A DNA stretch of 64,000 bases from Micromonospora sp. WMMD812 (GCF_027497215.1 NZ_CP114904.1:5351001-5415000), one strand, 5' to 3'. Shown: positions 8,437 through 22,949, numbered from the stretch's first letter. Translations and numbers: made by a program. The notes: generated by a model from the sequence alone, not told the origin.

Positions 8437-8605
8437 GAAGTTCCACCCAGAGACCGCTGGTCACCGTGCCCCGGCACGGTCGAAGGTCCCGCGACGACGG
8501 GCGACCCGCGCAGGGCGGTAAGCGAAAATCGGTGGTGTCCATGGTCCGCCGACCATGGTCGTCCGGCCGGCCCTCGCCCCGTGCGCCCTGCGCCGGGGCT
8601 TTTCT
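8437..8605 (+). ncRNA. L10-type ribosomal protein leader with attenuator
   Basis: The rplJ leader holds several nested hairpins: a repeat around ACCGTGCC/GGCACGGT (about 8466-8484), a perfect 8-bp hairpin (8539-8546 with 8551-8558) and a terminator-like hairpin (GCCCCG...CGGGGC, 8576-8599) followed by TTTT. In the known L10 leader, the L10-L12 complex binds the 5' part of its own mRNA and lowers expression. The order seen here (promoter, binding-type structure, terminator, gene) fits such control. Assignment to the Rfam L10 family is inferred from position and architecture. Confidence 0.6.
8576..8605 (+). terminator. Attenuator terminator upstream of rplJ
   Basis: A GC-rich stem (GCCCCG-T-GCGC with GCGC-CGGGGC) and 3-base loop are followed by TTTTCT, 80 bases before rplJ and downstream of the promoter, so it can act only as an attenuator of the rplJ-rplL transcript. 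Confidence 0.65.
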
Positions 8606-8685
8606 CGTTGTCGCGCTTCCTGAGCTGCCGTCGTGAGCGACCGCTTCCGACGGCGACCAGCCTCGAGCAACGAGAGAGGAGGGAC

Positions 8686-9231
8686 ATGGCGGACAAGCCG
8701 ATCCGGGCCGACAAGGCCACGGCCGTCGCCGAGCTGACCGAGAGCTTCCGCAACGCGGGGGCGACCGTGCTGACCGAGTACCGCGGTCTGACGGTTTCCC
8801 AGCTCACCCAGCTGCGGCGCTCGCTCGGCAAGGAGACCAGCTACACCGTCGCGAAGAACACGCTCGCGAAGCGTGCCGCGACGGACGCGGGCATCTCCGG
8901 CCTCGACGAGCTGTTCACCGGTCCTACCGCGCTGACTTTCGTTTCGGGCGACGTCGTCGAGGCGGCGAAGGGCCTTCGCGACTTCGCGAAGGCCAACCCG
9001 AAGCTCGTCATCAAGGGCGGTGTCTTCGAGGGCAAGGCCATTTCCGCGGCCGAGGTCACGAAGCTCGCCGACCTGGAGTCCCGTGAGGTGCTGCTGGCCA
9101 AGCTGGCCGGCGCGATGAAGGGCAACCTGAGCAAGGCCGCGGCCCTGTTCCAGGCCCCGCTGTCGAAGACCGCCCGCCTGGCGGCGGCCCTGCAGGACAA
9201 GCGCGAGAAGGAGGGCGCCGAGGCGGCCTGA
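8686..9231 (+). CDS. rplJ: 50S ribosomal protein uL10
   Basis: A 181-residue base of the ribosomal stalk that anchors L12 dimers. ATG at 8686 with GAGAGGAGGG directly upstream; in-frame codons further upstream lie in the structured leader. Conserved [16 protein letters not shown] and the [12 protein letters not shown] rRNA-binding block are seen, and the C-terminal Ala/Lys-rich helix that binds L12 ([18 protein letters not shown]) is present. It precedes rplL by 57 bases. Likely autoregulated through the leader. Confidence 0.97.
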   Translation: MADKPIRADKATAVAELTESFRNAGATVLTEYRGLTVSQLTQLRRSLGKETSYTVAKNTLAKRAATDAGISGLDELFTGPTALTFVSGDVVEAAKGLRDFAKANPKLVIKGGVFEGKAISAAEVTKLADLESREVLLAKLAGAMKGNLSKAAALFQAPLSKTARLAAALQDKREKEGAEAA

Positions 9232-9288
9232 GGCCCTCCGGCGACCCAGTTCAGTCTTCAGTAACTTACGTTGGAAAGGACGCCAGAC

Positions 9289-9672
9289 ATGGCGAAGCTC
9301 AGCACCGACGAGCTGCTCGACGCGTTCAAGGAGATGACGCTGATCGAGCTCTCCGAGTTCGTGAAGCAGTTCGAGGAGACCTTCGAGGTCACCGCCGCCG
9401 CCCCGGTCGCCGTGGCTGCCGCGGGTGGCGCCCCGGCCGCCGCCGAGGCCGAGCCGGAGAAGGACGAGTTCGACGTCATCCTCGACGCCGACGGTGGCAA
9501 GAAGATCCAGGTCATCAAGGTCGTGCGTGAGCTGACCGGCCTGGGCCTCAAGGAGGCCAAGGACCTGGTCGAGGCCGCGCCGAAGCCGGTCCTGGAGAAG
9601 GTCAACAAGGAGACCGCCGACAAGGCCAAGGCCAAGCTCGAGGGCGAGGGCGCCAAGGTCACCCTCAAGTGA
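9289..9672 (+). CDS. rplL: 50S ribosomal protein bL12 (L7/L12)
   Basis: A 127-residue stalk protein that recruits translational GTPases. Layout: N-terminal dimerisation helix pair ([20 protein letters not shown]), Ala/Pro-rich hinge (about residues 38-58) and the C-terminal domain with the conserved [20 protein letters not shown] factor-binding helix. ATG at 9289 with GGAAAGGA 12 to 5 bases upstream. Strong inverted repeats follow the stop. Confidence 0.97.
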   Translation: MAKLSTDELLDAFKEMTLIELSEFVKQFEETFEVTAAAPVAVAAAGGAPAAAEAEPEKDEFDVILDADGGKKIQVIKVVRELTGLGLKEAKDLVEAAPKPVLEKVNKETADKAKAKLEGEGAKVTLK

Positions 9673-9732
9673 CCTGACGCTCCACCTGCGCGTGTCCGGC
9701 TCAGGTGAGCCGGGGCACACACCGCGTCGCGG

Positions 9733-9771
9733 CGGGCGGCGATCCGACACCGGATCGCCGCCCGTCGTGTT
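9733..9771 (+). terminator. Terminator after rplL
   Basis: A perfect 14-bp stem (9733-9746 with 9751-9764), loop ACAC, followed by TCGTGTTGG. A second, smaller hairpin (CCGGCTCA/TGAGCCGG) lies just before it. Together they probably reduce readthrough from rplL into rpoB. Confidence 0.75.
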
Positions 9772-10091
9772 GGTGGCCCCGGTGGCAACGCCTGTGAGCT
9801 GGGCGTCCGGGCGCGCCGTACGACCGGACGGCGGCGGGCGACGGCGCGGCGACGGCGGGAAAGACGTCGCCACCCGGGGGTCGGCCCTTGACGTGGCCCC
9901 GGGCTGCCAGGCACGCTGACACCAGCAAGACCTTCCGCGCTTGCGACGGCCACCACGCGGGTATTGCAGCGGTCAGCACCACCGGCCGCGGCACCCGAGC
10001 GGCCCGACAGGAACGTTGCGTTCCGAGCGGCCCGGTAGAGCCCGGTTTCCGGGGTCCCGAGGCACGTTCCGCAACGACCTGCGGGGTGGGC

Positions 10092-10120
10092 TGGACAGCG
10101 GTTAGCCTCTCGGCTACACT
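10092..10120 (+). promoter_or_regulatory. Promoter for rpoB-rpoC
   Basis: TGGACA (10092-10097) and TACACT (10115-10120) with an ideal 17-base spacer, giving a leader of about 120 bases before the rpoB TTG. Confidence 0.6.
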
Positions 10121-10247
10121 GCTAGTTTGCGCTGCCTTCCGACTAGACCCCTGCTCGGAAATGTCCGTTTGCGGATATTTCTGGTGGGGTCATTGGAGTG
10201 CACGCGTACCAGCCGTTCTGCAGCACCGGTCCTCGGAAGGACGCATC

Positions 10248-13200
10248 TTGGCAGCTTCCCGCCCTGCGAAGACCAGTCGTACGTCGAGCGCTTTCGCTCC
10301 CCGCCGAGTTTCATTCGGCAGGATCACCGAACACCTCGAGGTCCCCAACCTCCTCGCCATCCAGAACGAGTCCTTCGACTGGCTCGTCGGCAACGAGGCT
10401 TGGCAGGGCCGGTCGGCGGACGACCCGCACGCACGCTCGGGTCTCGCGGAGATCCTCGACGAGATCAGTCCCATTGAGGACTTCTCCGGCACCATGTCGC
10501 TCTCCTTCTCGGCTCCGCGCTTCGACGAGGTCAAGGCCTCGATCGAGGAGTGCAAGGAGAAGGACCTCACCTACTGTGCCCCGCTGTTCGTGACCGCGGA
10601 GTTCACCAACAACACCACCGGCGAGATCAAGAGCCAGACGGTGTTCATGGGTGACTTCCCGATGATGACGCCGAAGGGCACCTTCATCATCAACGGCACC
10701 GAGCGCGTGGTGGTCAGCCAGCTCGTCCGGTCCCCGGGCGTGTACTTCGACAAGCAGCCGGACAAGACCTCCGACCGCGACCTCTCCAGCGTCAAGGTCA
10801 TCCCGAGCCGGGGTGCCTGGCTGGAGTTCGACATCGACAAGCGCGACACGGTCGGCGTCCGCATCGACCGCAAGCGTCGGCAGGCCGTCACGGTCCTGCT
10901 CAAGGCCATCGGATGGTCGGCCGAGCAGATCCGTGAGCGGTTCGGCTGGTCCGAGCTGATGATGACCACGCTCGAGAAGGACCACATCGCCGGCCAGGAC
11001 GAGGCGCTCCTCGACATCTACCGCAAGCTCCGCCCTGGCGAGCCGCCGACGCGCGAGAACGCCCAGACCCTGCTCGACAACCTCTTCTTCAACCCGAAGC
11101 GGTACGACGTCGCCAAGGTCGGTCGATACAAGTTCAACAAGAAGCTCGAAGTGGACGTGCCGATCACCACCGGCACGCTGACCGAGGACGACATCGTCGC
11201 CACCGTGGAGTACCTCTGCCGGCTGCACGCCGGTGAGGACGGCTACGAGGCCGACGACATCGACCACTTCGGCAACCGTCGCCTGCGCACCGTGGGCGAG
11301 CTGATCCAGAACCAGGTTCGGGTCGGCCTGTCCCGGATGGAGCGGGTCGTCCGCGAGCGGATGACCACGCAGGACGTCGAGGCGATCACGCCGCAGACCC
11401 TGATCAACATCCGCCCGGTGGTGGCGGCGATCAAGGAGTTCTTCGGCACGTCGCAGCTGTCCCAGTTCATGGACCAGACCAACCCGCTGGCGGGCCTGAC
11501 CCACCGGCGCCGGCTGAGCGCGCTCGGCCCGGGTGGTCTGTCCCGGGAGCGGGCCGGCTTCGAGGTCCGTGACGTGCACCCGTCCCACTACGGCCGGATG
11601 TGCCCGATCGAGACGCCGGAAGGCCCGAACATCGGCCTGATCGGCGCGCTGTCCACCTTCGCCCGGGTCAACCCGTTCGGCTTCATCGAGACGCCGTACC
11701 GGAAGGTCGTCGAGGGTCGGGTCACCGACCAGATCGACTACCTGACCGCGGACGAGGAGGACCGCTTCGTCAAGGCGCAGGCCAACGCGCCGCTGCGGGC
11801 CGACGGCTCGTTCGCCGAGGACCGCGTCCTGGTCCGCCGTAAGGGCGGCGAGACCGAGGACGTCCCGCCGGCGGCCGTGGACTACATGGACGTGTCGCCG
11901 CGGCAGATGACCTCGGTCGCCACCGCGATGATCCCGTTCCTCGAGCACGACGACGCCAACCGGGCGCTGATGGGCGCGAACATGCAGCGCCAGGCGGTGC
12001 CGCTGGTCAAGGCCGAGGCGCCGCTCGTCGGCACCGGCATGGAGTACCGGGCCGCCGTCGACGCCGGTGACGTGGTCGTCGCCGAGGTCGGCGGTGTCAT
12101 CGAGGACCTGTGCGCCGACTACATCACCGTGCACCAGGACGACGGCCACCGCCGGACGTACCTGCTGCACAAGTTCCGCCGCTCCAACGCCGGCTCCTGC
12201 GTCAACCAGAAGCCGGTGGTCTTCGAGGGCGACCGCGTCGAGGCCGGCCAGGTCATCGCCGACGGTCCGTGCACCGACGAGGGCGAGATGGCGCTCGGGC
12301 GCAACCTGCTCGTGGCGTTCATGACCTGGGAGGGGCACAACTACGAGGACGCGATCATCCTGTCGCAGCGTCTCGTGCAGCAGGACGTGCTCACCTCGAT
12401 CCACATCGAGGAGCACGAGGTCGACGCCCGGGACACCAAGCTCGGTCCGGAGGAGATCACCCGCGACATCCCGAACGTCAGCGAGGAGATGCTCGCTGAC
12501 CTCGACGAGCGCGGCATCATCCGGATCGGCGCCGAGGTCGTCCCCGGCGACATCCTGGTCGGCAAGGTCACGCCGAAGGGCGAGACCGAGCTGACCCCGG
12601 AGGAGCGGCTGCTCCGCGCGATCTTCGGTGAGAAGGCGCGCGAGGTCCGGGACACCTCGCTGAAGGTGCCGCACGGCGAGACCGGCACGGTCATCGGCGT
12701 GCGTACCTTCTCCCGCGAGGACGGCGACGAGCTGCCTCCGGGCGTCAACGAGCTGGTCCGGGTCTACGTCGCCCAGAAGCGGAAGATCCAGGACGGTGAC
12801 AAGCTCGCCGGTCGCCACGGCAACAAGGGCGTCATCTCCAAGATTCTCCCGATCGAGGACATGCCGTTCCTCGAGGACGGCACCCCGGTCGACATCGTGC
12901 TCAACCCGCTCGGTGTGCCGAGCCGGATGAACATCGGCCAGGTCCTGGAGACCCACCTCGGGTGGGTGGCCAAGACCGGCTGGCAGATCGAGGGCGACGA
13001 CACCGAGTGGAAGCGTCAGCTCCGCTCGATCGAGGCCCACGAGTCCGAGCCGGACACCAACGTGGCCACGCCGGTCTTCGACGGTGCCCGCGAGGAGGAG
13101 ATCTCCGGTCTGCTCGCGTCGACCCTGCCCAACCGGGACGGCAACCAGCTGATCGGTTCCAGCGGCAAGGCGCAGCTGTTCGACGGTCGCTCCGGCGAGC

Positions 13201-13679
13201 CGCTGCCGGACCCGATCGCGGTCGGCTACATCTACATCCTGAAGCTCAACCACCTGGTCGACGACAAGATCCACGCTCGGTCGACCGGCCCGTACTCGAT
13301 GATCACGCAGCAGCCGCTGGGTGGTAAGGCGCAGTTCGGTGGCCAGCGCTTCGGTGAGATGGAGTGCTGGGCGATGCAGGCGTACGGCGCCGCGTACGCC
13401 CTGCAGGAGCTGCTGACGATCAAGTCCGACGACGTTCTCGGCCGGGTGAAGGTCTACGAGGCCATCGTCAAGGGCGAGAACATTCCGGAGCCGGGCATCC
13501 CGGAGTCGTTCAAGGTGCTGCTCAAGGAGCTGCAGTCGCTGTGCCTCAACGTCGAGGTGCTCTCCAGCGACGGTGTGGCCCTCGAGATGCGCGAGACCGA
13601 CGACGAGGTGTTCCGGGCCGCCGAGGAGCTGGGCATCGACCTGTCCCGGCGCGAGCCGAGCTCGGTCGAGGAAGTGTGA
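10248..13679 (+). CDS. rpoB: DNA-directed RNA polymerase subunit beta
   Basis: A 1143-residue beta subunit, the usual actinobacterial length. The rare TTG start at 10248 is chosen because GGAAGG lies 7 bases upstream and the product begins with a typical [12 protein letters not shown]-terminus; longer readings extend into the promoter. The rifampicin region is at residues about 401-430. Asp409, His419 and Ser424 (E. coli D516, H526, S531) are the sensitive-type residues, while Thr411, Ala415 and Arg420 replace E. coli N518, S522 and K527. Conserved [22 protein letters not shown] and the C-terminal [18 protein letters not shown] are all present. Pairs with rpoC 89 bases downstream. Confidence 0.98.
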   Translation: MAASRPAKTSRTSSAFAPRRVSFGRITEHLEVPNLLAIQNESFDWLVGNEAWQGRSADDPHARSGLAEILDEISPIEDFSGTMSLSFSAPRFDEVKASIEECKEKDLTYCAPLFVTAEFTNNTTGEIKSQTVFMGDFPMMTPKGTFIINGTERVVVSQLVRSPGVYFDKQPDKTSDRDLSSVKVIPSRGAWLEFDIDKRDTVGVRIDRKRRQAVTVLLKAIGWSAEQIRERFGWSELMMTTLEKDHIAGQDEALLDIYRKLRPGEPPTRENAQTLLDNLFFNPKRYDVAKVGRYKFNKKLEVDVPITTGTLTEDDIVATVEYLCRLHAGEDGYEADDIDHFGNRRLRTVGELIQNQVRVGLSRMERVVRERMTTQDVEAITPQTLINIRPVVAAIKEFFGTSQLSQFMDQTNPLAGLTHRRRLSALGPGGLSRERAGFEVRDVHPSHYGRMCPIETPEGPNIGLIGALSTFARVNPFGFIETPYRKVVEGRVTDQIDYLTADEEDRFVKAQANAPLRADGSFAEDRVLVRRKGGETEDVPPAAVDYMDVSPRQMTSVATAMIPFLEHDDANRALMGANMQRQAVPLVKAEAPLVGTGMEYRAAVDAGDVVVAEVGGVIEDLCADYITVHQDDGHRRTYLLHKFRRSNAGSCVNQKPVVFEGDRVEAGQVIADGPCTDEGEMALGRNLLVAFMTWEGHNYEDAIILSQRLVQQDVLTSIHIEEHEVDARDTKLGPEEITRDIPNVSEEMLADLDERGIIRIGAEVVPGDILVGKVTPKGETELTPEERLLRAIFGEKAREVRDTSLKVPHGETGTVIGVRTFSREDGDELPPGVNELVRVYVAQKRKIQDGDKLAGRHGNKGVISKILPIEDMPFLEDGTPVDIVLNPLGVPSRMNIGQVLETHLGWVAKTGWQIEGDDTEWKRQLRSIEAHESEPDTNVATPVFDGAREEEISGLLASTLPNRDGNQLIGSSGKAQLFDGRSGEPLPDPIAVGYIYILKLNHLVDDKIHARSTGPYSMITQQPLGGKAQFGGQRFGEMECWAMQAYGAAYALQELLTIKSDDVLGRVKVYEAIVKGENIPEPGIPESFKVLLKELQSLCLNVEVLSSDGVALEMRETDDEVFRAAEELGIDLSRREPSSVEEV

Positions 13680-13768
13680 CGTCGAGGTTCCGGGGGCGGG
13701 CGACCGCCCCCGGGGCCCGACCCCGGTGAGCTGCTGGCGCAACAAGCGACGTGTGAGGGATATATAAC

Positions 13769-17656
<3,888 letters not shown>

Positions 17657-17671
17657 ACAGCACGAACGACG

Positions 17672-17703
17672 AGGCCCCCGGCATCCGCCGGGGGCCTTGT
17701 CGC
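17672..17703 (+). terminator. Terminator after rpoC
   Basis: An 11-bp perfect stem AGGCCCCCGGC/GCCGGGGGCCT with loop ATCC, followed by TGTCG, starts 15 bases after the rpoC stop. Confidence 0.8.
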
Positions 17704-17749
17704 GTCCGGACCGGTACGCGGCCGGCTGCCGGTTCGGCATGATGGGGGT

Positions 17750-18118
17750 ATGACGACCGCACCCGGGCAGGTGCCCGTCGCACCGCAGGAGACGCGTCAC
17801 CCGTTGGACCCCGATCCGGCCCGCGCGACGAAGGCCAGGGCGGTGTTCGCGCTCGGGCTGATGGCGGCGCTGACCGGGCTGTTCGTCGGCGGGGTGGTCC
17901 CGGCCACGGTGGCGCTGTACCTCGCCCGCCAGGCGCGCCGGGAGGCGTTCGCCTCGGGGGGTTTCCTGACCGGCGCGGGCTGGCTGCGGCGGGGGGAGCG
18001 GTTGGCCTGGACCGGCCTGGCGCTGGTCGCGGTCAGCCTGGTGGCCGTGGCGGTGATCGCGGTGGTCCGGCTGGCCGAGGCGCCGTTCGGGCACGACTAC
18101 CCGTCGAATGTCGACTGA
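17750..18118 (+). CDS. Small two-helix membrane protein (DUF4190-like)
   Basis: A 122-residue protein of unknown role. A hydrophilic N-terminus (about 40 residues, Pro-rich) is followed by two hydrophobic segments (VFALGLMAALTGLFVGGVVP and LALVAVSLVAVAVIAVV) joined by a basic loop with LYLARQARREA. The pattern resembles the DUF4190 family and the next gene. The ATG follows CATGAT by only 6 bases and has no ribosome site, which fits a leaderless transcript. Function is not assigned. Confidence 0.7.
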   Translation: MTTAPGQVPVAPQETRHPLDPDPARATKARAVFALGLMAALTGLFVGGVVPATVALYLARQARREAFASGGFLTGAGWLRRGERLAWTGLALVAVSLVAVAVIAVVRLAEAPFGHDYPSNVD

Positions 18119-18221
18119 CCGCCAGCGGAGCGTGCGCGCCCCGCGCGGACGGGGTGCGGCCCGGCGGTAGCCTGGCCGGTGTCCGTCGCGTCGGTGGCGG
18201 CCTGTCGAGGAGGAGGAACCC

Positions 18222-19262
18222 GTGACGGAACCGGCGCGGCCCCCGTCGGGTGACCCCACGCGGCCGTCCGACGTCCCGGACGCCAACTCGCCCGACCCCG
18301 CGCAATCCGATCCGATCGGGCGCCCGCCCGCCGATCCCACCTCGCCCGCACCGACTCCGGCCGCACCACCGCCCGGTCCCGAGTCGCCTCCGGCCGCCGG
18401 AGCCGCACCGTCGCCCGCACCCGCTACTCCCGGCGCCCCGAGCTGGGGCGCGCCCACCGGGCCGTCGCCGGCGCCGGACTGGGGCGCCCCCGTGCCGGGC
18501 TGGGGCGGCGCCGCCGCCCCGCCGTCGGCGCCGGGCGCACCGGCGTCGCCGGGCTGGGGTCCACCGCCCGGGCCCGCCGGCTGGAGTCCGCCCGCGGGGC
18601 CGGCCGCTCCGGGTGTGCCCACGGCATCGGGTGCGCCGGGATCACCGGGCTGGGGACCGACGCCGGGACCGCCCGGCTGGGGAGCGCCGCCGGCGTCGCC
18701 CGGTCACGGCACGCCGCCCGCGGTTCCCGCCGGCTGGGGCACGGCGCCCGGAGCCTTTGGCGCTCATGGAGGCTGGGGCACGGCGCCCGGAGCTTACGGA
18801 GCCCACGGGGGTTGGAGCGCGCAGCCCGGACGGCACCTGCCACCCCCGCCCACCGACGCCGAGCGCCTGCCGCCGAAGCGGATCGAGCCGGTGCCCGGCA
18901 CCCCGTACGGCGTGGTGCACCTCGACGTGCCGCCGGTCACGTCCGGGCTGGCCGTGGGCGCGCTGGTGGCGGGCATCGTGTCGATCCTGGTGTCGGTCCT
19001 GGTCATCTGCTTCGGGGCGATCGGATCGGGCGGGACCGGGGTCTGGGCCGCCGGCGCGTTCACCGTGCTCAGCGGGCTGACCGGCGCCGGGGCGATCGTG
19101 GCCGGGCTGATCGGTCTGCGACAGATCCGCCGCCCGGCGGCGCCACCCGCGGTGCGGTTCACCGGTCGCGGGCTGGCCGTCTCCGGGATCAGTTGCGGCG
19201 GTGCGGGCCTGCTGCTCAGCCTGCTCGGTCTCGGCCTGGCCCTGCTGCTCTCGCTGACCTGA
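18222..19262 (+). CDS. Pro/Gly-rich DUF4190 membrane protein
   Basis: A 346-residue protein. GTG start with GAGGAGGAGG upstream (18208-18217). The first ~210 residues are a disordered Pro/Gly/Ala/Trp-rich region with repeated GWG-type units, including a near-exact 14-residue duplication based on GTAPGAxGAHGGW. The C-terminal ~110 residues form a DUF4190 domain: two hydrophobic hairpins (AVGALVAGIVSILVSVLVI, GLAVSGISCGG) around the LIGLRQIRR motif. Such proteins occur throughout actinobacteria, with roles proposed near the cell envelope but not proven. It ends 668 bases before rpsL. Confidence 0.8.
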   Translation: MTEPARPPSGDPTRPSDVPDANSPDPAQSDPIGRPPADPTSPAPTPAAPPPGPESPPAAGAAPSPAPATPGAPSWGAPTGPSPAPDWGAPVPGWGGAAAPPSAPGAPASPGWGPPPGPAGWSPPAGPAAPGVPTASGAPGSPGWGPTPGPPGWGAPPASPGHGTPPAVPAGWGTAPGAFGAHGGWGTAPGAYGAHGGWSAQPGRHLPPPPTDAERLPPKRIEPVPGTPYGVVHLDVPPVTSGLAVGALVAGIVSILVSVLVICFGAIGSGGTGVWAAGAFTVLSGLTGAGAIVAGLIGLRQIRRPAAPPAVRFTGRGLAVSGISCGGAGLLLSLLGLGLALLLSLT

Positions 19263-19930
19263 CCGCGCACCGGAGTCACCGGGGTCTGCGCGGCGGGGAG
19301 CCCGCTCGCCCGGGCCGGCGCGGCGTGACCAGCGTCACTCCGTCTCTCGGGTGCGGGTGACCGTGGGGTCGCCGGGGTGCGGCGGGACGGTGACGCGGAG
19401 GGGGCGGTCCGACTCGGCACCCGGCGACCCGGACGACCGGATCGGGGCTCGCGGGGCCGGTGGGGTCCGCCTGACGGGGCCGACGGGCCGTACCGCGCCG
19501 AAGCCGGTACACTTGTATCCGTAGGTGCCCATCAGGGGCGCGCAGGCGGGACAGACCCCCGACGGCCGCGGCGGCGTGGTTCGACGGACCATTCCGTTTT
19601 GACCTGGGCGGCTGTGGTAGGTAACCTTTCCCCTTGTGCCCGGGCCCGCCCGGGCAACTCGTGCGTGCGCTGGTTCCGGTGATCCGGAGATCGAGCGGCA
19701 GCACGGCACAAGCCAAAGATCCGGCCCGGGGCGACCCGCGTGCCGGTGACAGACCCCGGTACGCGCGCGAGCGTCGGCGCCGGGACCGTGATCTGGGCGA
19801 CACGCCCGACCGCGGGTGCCGGGACCTCCACCAGGTGGCCCTGGCTGGAATGTAGGAGAGCCGTCCACCAGGTCGGCTAACGAGCAGACGGCGCGGCCGC
19901 GACAGCGGCCGAAGGGAGCGGAGAAACCCG
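19263..19930 (+). other. Intergenic region and long leader of the str operon (668 bases)
   Basis: No gene is supported. It holds a strong promoter (19599-19627), an extra -10-like TACACT at 19508-19513 lacking a -35, and about 300 bases of transcribed leader before rpsL. In the leader CCACCAGGT occurs twice (near 19828 and 19868). Such a long leader suggests post-transcriptional control, but no known family is recognised. Confidence 0.55.
19599..19627 (+). promoter_or_regulatory. Promoter of the str operon (rpsL-rpsG-fusA)
   Basis: TTGACC (19599-19604) and TAACCT (19622-19627) with a 17-base spacer; the -10 matches that of the rplJ promoter. One of the best promoter matches in the window. 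Confidence 0.7.
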
Positions 19931-20305
19931 GTGCCCACGATCCAGCAGCTGGTCCGAAAGGGCCGCCAGGCCAAGACGACCAAGACCAAGACCCCGGCGC
20001 TGAAGGGTTCCCCACAGCGGCGCGGCGTGTGCACCCGCGTGTACACCACCACCCCGAAGAAGCCGAACTCGGCGCTCCGCAAGGTCGCTCGTGTCAAGCT
20101 CAGCAGCCAGATCGAGGTGACCGCCTACATCCCGGGCGTCGGTCACAACCTGCAGGAGCACTCGATCGTGCTCGTCCGTGGCGGCCGTGTGAAGGACCTG
20201 CCAGGCGTGCGGTACAAGATCGTCCGCGGTTCGCTGGACACCCAGGGTGTCCGCAACCGTAAGCAGGCGCGCAGCCGTTACGGCGCGAAGAAGGAGAAGA
20301 GCTGA
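19931..20305 (+). CDS. rpsL: 30S ribosomal protein uS12
   Basis: A 124-residue decoding-centre protein. GTG start with GAAGGGAGCGGAG upstream. [11 protein letters not shown] (Lys43) and the [12 protein letters not shown] loop carry the wild-type lysines at the two positions where substitutions give streptomycin resistance, so this copy looks drug-sensitive. It precedes rpsG by 1 base. It is the first gene of the str operon. Confidence 0.98.
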   Translation: MPTIQQLVRKGRQAKTTKTKTPALKGSPQRRGVCTRVYTTTPKKPNSALRKVARVKLSSQIEVTAYIPGVGHNLQEHSIVLVRGGRVKDLPGVRYKIVRGSLDTQGVRNRKQARSRYGAKKEKS

Positions 20306-20306
20306 C

Positions 20307-20777
20307 ATGCCGCGTAAGGGACCCGCTCCGCGGAAGCCGCTGGTCGCTGACCCGGTGTACAACTCGCCGTTGGTCACCCAGCTGGTGAACAAGATCCTGC
20401 TGCGCGGCAAGCGCCAGCTCGCCGAGCGCATCGTGTACGCCGCCCTGGAGGGCTGCCGCGAGAAGTCCGGCACCGACCCGGTCGTCACGCTGAAGCGCGC
20501 GATGGACAACGTCAAGCCGACCCTCGAGGTCCGCAGCCGCCGCGTCGGTGGCGCGACCTACCAGGTGCCGGTCGAGGTCCGTCCGGCCCGCGCGACCACC
20601 CTCGGTCTGCGCTGGCTGGTGACGTACTCCAAGGCCCGTCGCGAGAAGACCATGGTCGAGCGGCTGATGAACGAGCTGCTGGACGCGAGCAACGGTCTGG
20701 GTGCCGCCGTCAAGCGGCGCGAGGACACGCACAAGATGGCCGAGTCCAACAAGGCCTTCGCGCACTACCGCTGGTAA
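20307..20777 (+). CDS. rpsG: 30S ribosomal protein uS7
   Basis: A 156-residue primary binder of the 16S rRNA 3' major domain, lining the E site. ATG at 20307, 1 base after the rpsL stop; the canonical [10 protein letters not shown] start supports it over upstream in-frame codons inside rpsL. Conserved [15 protein letters not shown] and the C-terminal KAFAHYRW are present. In E. coli S7 represses the str mRNA; no such site was recognised here. Confidence 0.97.
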   Translation: MPRKGPAPRKPLVADPVYNSPLVTQLVNKILLRGKRQLAERIVYAALEGCREKSGTDPVVTLKRAMDNVKPTLEVRSRRVGGATYQVPVEVRPARATTLGLRWLVTYSKARREKTMVERLMNELLDASNGLGAAVKRREDTHKMAESNKAFAHYRW

Positions 20778-20852
20778 CACCCTGGTTCCGGCGCCGGACC
20801 GGCGCCGGAACCGCCACCAGTTGAGTCGAGACGACGATAAGTAGGGATTGAA

Positions 20853-22949
20853 GTGGCCGCCGCAGACGCGCTCGCCAACGTACGCAACATCGGCATCATG
20901 GCGCACATCGATGCCGGTAAGACCACGACCACCGAGCGAATCCTGTTCTACACCGGTATCACGTACAAGATCGGTGAGGTCCACGAGGGCGCTGCCGTCA
21001 TGGACTGGATGGAGCAGGAGCAGGAGCGTGGCATCACCATCACCTCCGCTGCCACCAAGTGTGAGTGGAAGGGCCACACGATCCAGATCATCGACACGCC
21101 CGGTCACGTCGACTTCACGGTCGAGGTCGAGCGGTCGCTGCGGGTGCTGGACGGTGCGGTCGCGGTCTACGACGGTGTCGCCGGCGTGGAGCCGCAGACG
21201 GAGAACGTCTGGCGTCAGGCCGACAAGTACCACGTCCCGCGGATGTGCTTCGTCAACAAGCTCGACCGGACCGGTGCCGACTTCTTCCGCTGCGTGCAGA
21301 TGATGGTCGACCGGCTCAACGCCACCCCGCTGGTGCTCCAGATCCCGATCGGGACCGAGGCCAACCACATCGGCGTCATCGACCTGATCGGCATGCGCGC
21401 CCTCACCTGGCGCGGGGAGACCCAGAAGGGTGAGGACTACGCGGTCGAGGAGATCCCGGCCGAGCTGGCCGACTCCGCTGCCGAGTGGCGCGAGAAGCTG
21501 ATGGAGACCCTGGCCGACGTCGACGACGCGGTGATGGAGCGGTACCTGGAGGGCGAGGAGATCGCCGTCGAGGACATCAAGGCCGCCATCCGGCGCGCCA
21601 CCATCGCCGGCAAGGCCAACCCGGTGCTCTGCGGCTCGGCGTTCAAGAACAAGGGCATCCAGCCGATGCTGGACGCCGTGGTCGACTACCTGCCGTCGCC
21701 GCTGGACATCCCGGCGATCGAGGGCACCGCGACCGACGGCGAGACCCCGATGCAGCGGAAGCCGTCCACCTCGGAGCCGTTCTCGGGCCTGGCCTTCAAG
21801 ATCCAGACCGACAAGCACCTCGGCAAGCTCACCTACGTCCGGGTCTACTCCGGCGTGGTCGAGTCCGGGTCCCAGGTGGTCAACTCCACCAAGGACCGCA
21901 AGGAGCGGATCGGCAAGATCTACCAGATGCACGCCAACAAGCGGGAGGAGCGCAGCTCCGCCAAGGCTGGCGACATCATCGCGGTGCAGGGTCTCAAGCA
22001 GACCACCACCGGTGACACGCTGTCCGACCCGGCGAACCCGGTCATCCTGGAGTCGATGACCTTCCCGGAGCCGGTCATCGAGGTCGCCATCGAGCCGAAG
22101 ACCAAGGCCGACCAGGAGAAGCTCAGCACCGCCATCCAGCGGCTGGCCGAGGAGGACCCGACCTTCCGCGTCAAGCTGGACGAGGAGACCGGTCAGACGG
22201 TCATCTCCGGCATGGGCGAGCTGCACCTGGACATCCTGGTCGACCGGATGCGCCGCGAGTTCAACGTCGAGGCGAACATCGGTAAGCCGCAGGTGGCGTA
22301 CCGCGAGACCATCCGCCGCACGGTGGAGAAGGTCGAGTACACCCACAAGAAGCAGACCGGTGGTTCCGGCCAGTACGCCCGGGTGATCGTGAGCCTGGAG
22401 CCGCTGCCGCTGGACAACGACTCGCCGACCTACGAGTTCGCGAACGCCGTCACCGGTGGCCGCATCCCCCGGGAGTTCATCCCGTCGGTGGACGCGGGCG
22501 CCCAGGACGCCATGCAGTACGGCATCCTCGCCGGCTTCCCGCTGGTGGGTGTCAAGCTGACGCTGCTCGACGGTCAGTACCACGAGGTCGACTCGTCGGA
22601 AATGGCATTCAAGATCGCCGGCTCGATGGTGATGAAGGAGGCGGCCCGCAAGGCCGACCCCGCACTGCTCGAGCCGATGATGGCCGTTGAGGTCACCACT
22701 CCTGAGGAGAACATGGGTGACGTCATCGGCGACCTCAACTCCCGCCGCGGCATCATCCAGGCGATGGAGGAGCGCAGCGGCGCCCGCATCGTCCGCGCTC
22801 TGGTGCCGTTGTCGGAGATGTTCGGCTACGTCGGCGACCTGCGGTCGAAGACCCAGGGCCGGGCGAGCTACAGCATGCAGTTCGACTCCTACGCCGAGGT
22901 TCCGCAGAGCGTGGCGAAGGAGATCATCGCCAAGGCGACTGGTGAGTAA
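20853..22949 (+). CDS. fusA: Elongation factor G
   Basis: A 698-residue translocation GTPase. GTG start 75 bases after rpsG. G1 AHIDAGKTT (17-25), the switch region [11 protein letters not shown]3 DTPGHVDF and G4 NKLDRTGAD are complete. Domains II-V follow, with the domain IV tip near SGQYARV and the C-terminal [15 protein letters not shown]. It is the only EF-G gene in the window. Confidence 0.98.
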   Translation: MAAADALANVRNIGIMAHIDAGKTTTTERILFYTGITYKIGEVHEGAAVMDWMEQEQERGITITSAATKCEWKGHTIQIIDTPGHVDFTVEVERSLRVLDGAVAVYDGVAGVEPQTENVWRQADKYHVPRMCFVNKLDRTGADFFRCVQMMVDRLNATPLVLQIPIGTEANHIGVIDLIGMRALTWRGETQKGEDYAVEEIPAELADSAAEWREKLMETLADVDDAVMERYLEGEEIAVEDIKAAIRRATIAGKANPVLCGSAFKNKGIQPMLDAVVDYLPSPLDIPAIEGTATDGETPMQRKPSTSEPFSGLAFKIQTDKHLGKLTYVRVYSGVVESGSQVVNSTKDRKERIGKIYQMHANKREERSSAKAGDIIAVQGLKQTTTGDTLSDPANPVILESMTFPEPVIEVAIEPKTKADQEKLSTAIQRLAEEDPTFRVKLDEETGQTVISGMGELHLDILVDRMRREFNVEANIGKPQVAYRETIRRTVEKVEYTHKKQTGGSGQYARVIVSLEPLPLDNDSPTYEFANAVTGGRIPREFIPSVDAGAQDAMQYGILAGFPLVGVKLTLLDGQYHEVDSSEMAFKIAGSMVMKEAARKADPALLEPMMAVEVTTPEENMGDVIGDLNSRRGIIQAMEERSGARIVRALVPLSEMFGYVGDLRSKTQGRASYSMQFDSYAEVPQSVAKEIIAKATGE

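Larger units (their letters stand above)
9673..10247 (+). other. rplL-rpoB intergenic region (575 bases, no gene)
   Basis: Holds the rplL terminator, a hairpin GGAACG-TTG-CGTTCC (10010-10024), a TTGACG at 9888-9893 without a convincing -10, and the main rpoB promoter near 10092-10120. The open frame running through it into rpoB has no ribosome site or conserved N-terminus and is not supported as coding. Confidence 0.6.

Noticed and set aside
9888..10247. A longer N-terminus for rpoB starting near 9888
   Set aside because: The extension runs through the promoter and leader and has no ribosome site; TTG 10248 gives the usual start.
10311..13745. A 1144-codon open frame on the minus strand opposite rpoB
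   Set aside because: It mirrors the rpoB codons. High GC at third positions keeps the opposite frame open. It has no ribosome site and no recognisable domain.
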